From contig JAFAWL010000083.1 in NCBI GenBank assembly GCA_019241805.1, positions 1 to 5,861 on the forward strand: 5,861 nt of DNA, in the 5' to 3' direction. The notes below the pieces were generated by a model. That model worked only from the letters and a program-made list of their open reading frames with translations. It was not told the DNA's origin and did not search any database. Below, piece after piece: positions 4,243 through 5,861 of this stretch. The position numbers and the translations under genes were made by a program. Every line of letters starts with the position of its first letter. The stretch's first letter is position 1. Source of the stretch: Actinomycetota bacterium (lineage in GTDB: Bacteria; Actinomycetota; Actinomycetes; Mycobacteriales; Jatrophihabitantaceae).

Positions 4243-5861
4243 GTGGGTAGCCTGACACCCGTGGTAGGACGCCTCGCACTGGCCGAAGTGAGGCCGACAG
4301 TCGGGTCCCTATCGGCCGGCGAGCATTCTGCCCGGGCCGTGCTCGGTCAGCGCGTGACGATCTCCGCCGCCGTGTTCCGCGAAGGCCACGACGCCGTGTG
4401 CGCGAACGTCGCTCTGCGCGGACCGGACGGCGCGCGGATCCCGTTCGTGCGCATGTCGCCCGGCGAACCCGGCAGTGACCGCTGGCAGGCCGAGGTGGTC
4501 CTCGATCGCACGGGATCGTGGAGCTATGTGATCGAAGCGTGGAGCGATCCTCTCTCGACCTGGCATCACGCGGTCACGGTGAAGATCGAGGCCGGTCAAG
4601 GCGCCGAAGATCTCGCCAACGACCTGGAGACCGGTGCTCGCCTGTTCGACAAGTTGGCCAAGTCCTTTCCCAAGGCCGAACGGGGACGGGCGGCCGCGGC
4701 GGCGGCGGCTCTGCGCGACACCACACTTGCGCTCGAGCCCAGGGTCGCCCCGGCGTTGGACGAAGTGACCTGGGAGCTGGCCACCGCGCACCCCGTCCGC
4801 GAGTTGGTGACCAAGTCGCCCCGGTACGAGATCCTGGTCGACCGGGTGCGGGCGCTCTACGGCGCCTGGTACGAGTTCTTCCCGCGCTCCATCGGCGCCG
4901 AACTCGCCGGAGACCCGGCGGCGCCCGCGCGGCCAGTCCGGCACGGCACGCTAGTCGACGCGACGGCTCACCTTGATTACGTCGCCGAGCTCGGCTTCGA
5001 CGTCGTGTACATCCCGCCGATCCATCCGATCGGCGAGGTCAATCGCAAGGGTCCCAACAACAGTCTGGCGGCCGCTGACTGGGACGTCGGTTCACCATGG
5101 GCGATCGGCTCGATCGACGGCGGGCACGACGCCATCCACCCGGCGCTGGGAACCATGGCCGACTTCCGCGCCATGGTGAAGCGCGCCCGCGAGCTCGGCA
5201 TGGAGATCGCTCTGGACTTCGCGTTGCAGGCCGCGCCCGACCATCCGTGGGTCAAGTCGAATCCGGAATTCTTCACGACCAAACCCGACGGGGCGATCGC
5301 CTACGCCGAGAATCCGCCCAAGAAGTACCAGGACATCTATCCGATCAATTTCGACAACGACCCAAAGGGCATCTACGTCGAGGCGCTACGCGTCCTGTCC
5401 GTGTGGATGGACGCCGGCGTCAAGATCTTTCGGGTCGACAATCCGCACACCAAGCCGATCAACTTCTGGCAGTGGCTCATCGGGCAGGCCAAAAAACGTG
5501 ATCCCGAGGTCCTCTTTCTCGCCGAGGCATTCACTCGCCCGGCAATGATGCACGAGCTGGCCAAGGTGGGCTTCACCCAGAGCTATACTTACTTCACCTG
5601 GCGCAACACCAAGGACGACATCGAGTTCTACGCGCGACAGCTGGTCGGATCGGCCCACTACATGCGCCCGAACTTCTTCGTAAACACTCCCGACATACTT
5701 TCGGAGTACCTGCAAACCGGCGGCCCGGCCGCCTTCAAGATCCGCGCGGTGCTCGCCTCGACACTCTCGCCGTCGTGGGGTGTGTACTCCGGGTACGAGC
5801 TGTACGAGCACCTGCCGATGCGCCCGGGCAGCGAGGAATACCTTGATTCGGAGAAGTATCA
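4243..5861 (+). CDS. glgE: Alpha-1,4-glucan:maltose-1-phosphate maltosyltransferase (3' end outside window)
   Basis: GlgE (GH13 subfamily 3) moves maltosyl units from alpha-maltose 1-phosphate to the non-reducing end of alpha-1,4-glucans, the polymerising step of the trehalose-TreS-Pep2-GlgE route. The 539 codons seen are about four fifths of the usual 660-700. The N-terminal beta-sandwich (about 1-105, with SAAVFREGHDAV) and a helical segment (about 106-220) precede the TIM-barrel, which starts near 234 (YIPPIHPIG, 256-264). Substrate-site motifs are NRKGPNN (267-273) and DVGSPWAIGS, with Ser284. Catalytic residues by match to Streptomyces coelicolor GlgE, at a constant offset of +5 for the first two, are nucleophile Asp399 (FRVDNPHTKP), acid/base Glu428 (FLAEAFTRP) and the third Asp484 (NTPDIL). 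All are intact. GTG 4243 is chosen because a TAnnnT box lies 8 bases upstream; GTG 4261 (product starting VVGRLALAEV) is possible, since homology begins there. Seven alanines in a row (150-156) come from a GCG-rich run. Partner genes such as treS, pep2 or glgB could follow to the right. Confidence 0.96.
   Translation, partial: MGSLTPVVGRLALAEVRPTVGSLSAGEHSARAVLGQRVTISAAVFREGHDAVCANVALRGPDGARIPFVRMSPGEPGSDRWQAEVVLDRTGSWSYVIEAWSDPLSTWHHAVTVKIEAGQGAEDLANDLETGARLFDKLAKSFPKAERGRAAAAAAALRDTTLALEPRVAPALDEVTWELATAHPVRELVTKSPRYEILVDRVRALYGAWYEFFPRSIGAELAGDPAAPARPVRHGTLVDATAHLDYVAELGFDVVYIPPIHPIGEVNRKGPNNSLAAADWDVGSPWAIGSIDGGHDAIHPALGTMADFRAMVKRARELGMEIALDFALQAAPDHPWVKSNPEFFTTKPDGAIAYAENPPKKYQDIYPINFDNDPKGIYVEALRVLSVWMDAGVKIFRVDNPHTKPINFWQWLIGQAKKRDPEVLFLAEAFTRPAMMHELAKVGFTQSYTYFTWRNTKDDIEFYARQLVGSAHYMRPNFFVNTPDILSEYLQTGGPAAFKIRAVLASTLSPSWGVYSGYELYEHLPMRPGSEEYLDSEKY

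Noticed and set aside
4681..4716. GCG-rich run encoding seven alanines in GlgE as a mutable microsatellite
   Set aside because: A similar alanine-rich helix is found at this place in other GlgE proteins as I recall them, and the run is short and interrupted by other Ala codons.
4309..4944. Open frame of 211 codons on the - strand opposite glgE
   Set aside because: The + strand frame encodes conserved GlgE N-terminal sequence over the whole stretch. The antisense product shows no motif.

Overview
The window reads as chromosomal DNA from a high-GC Gram-positive bacterium (Actinomycetota). The evidence is strong GC bias at third codon positions, two GTG starts without a clear Shine-Dalgarno sequence, and proteins that resemble the NadE, PanB, GlgP and GlgE of streptomycetes and mycobacteria as I recall them. 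The genus cannot be fixed from the sequence. No mobile element, CRISPR array, tRNA or rRNA is visible. All four genes are recognisable housekeeping or storage-metabolism genes.

Layout: (1) 1-504, + strand, the 3' end of nadE (NAD+ synthetase, cut by the left edge). (2) 505-622, a 118-base gap with short inverted repeats, a weak promoter candidate and the panB ribosome binding site. (3) 623-1453, + strand, complete panB (ketopantoate hydroxymethyltransferase, pantothenate/CoA pathway). (4) 1454-1608, the gap between convergent panB and glgP, almost filled by a tandem array of six short GC-rich hairpins. (5) 1609-4173, - strand, complete glgP (alpha-glucan phosphorylase). (6) 4174-4242, a 69-base divergent promoter region with a TAnnnT box 7-8 bases from each start codon. 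(7) 4243-5861, + strand, the 5' four fifths of glgE (maltose-1-phosphate maltosyltransferase), cut by the right edge.

nadE and panB are cofactor-biosynthesis genes on the same strand. glgP and glgE form a divergent alpha-glucan pair: GlgE extends alpha-1,4-glucans from maltose 1-phosphate (the trehalose-fed GlgE pathway), and GlgP shortens such chains by phosphorolysis to glucose 1-phosphate. The same divergent glgE/glgP pair is known from Mycobacterium tuberculosis (Rv1327c/Rv1328).

The least ordinary part is the hairpin array at 1466-1617. Its repeat unit is a 6-bp stem with a CTCA loop, repeated at a 26-27 base period. The last copy is the actual 3' end of glgP, with the TGA stop codon in the hairpin loop, and the comparison of copies suggests that the array grew out of the glgP terminus. 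I did not find a convincing new multi-gene system in the window.
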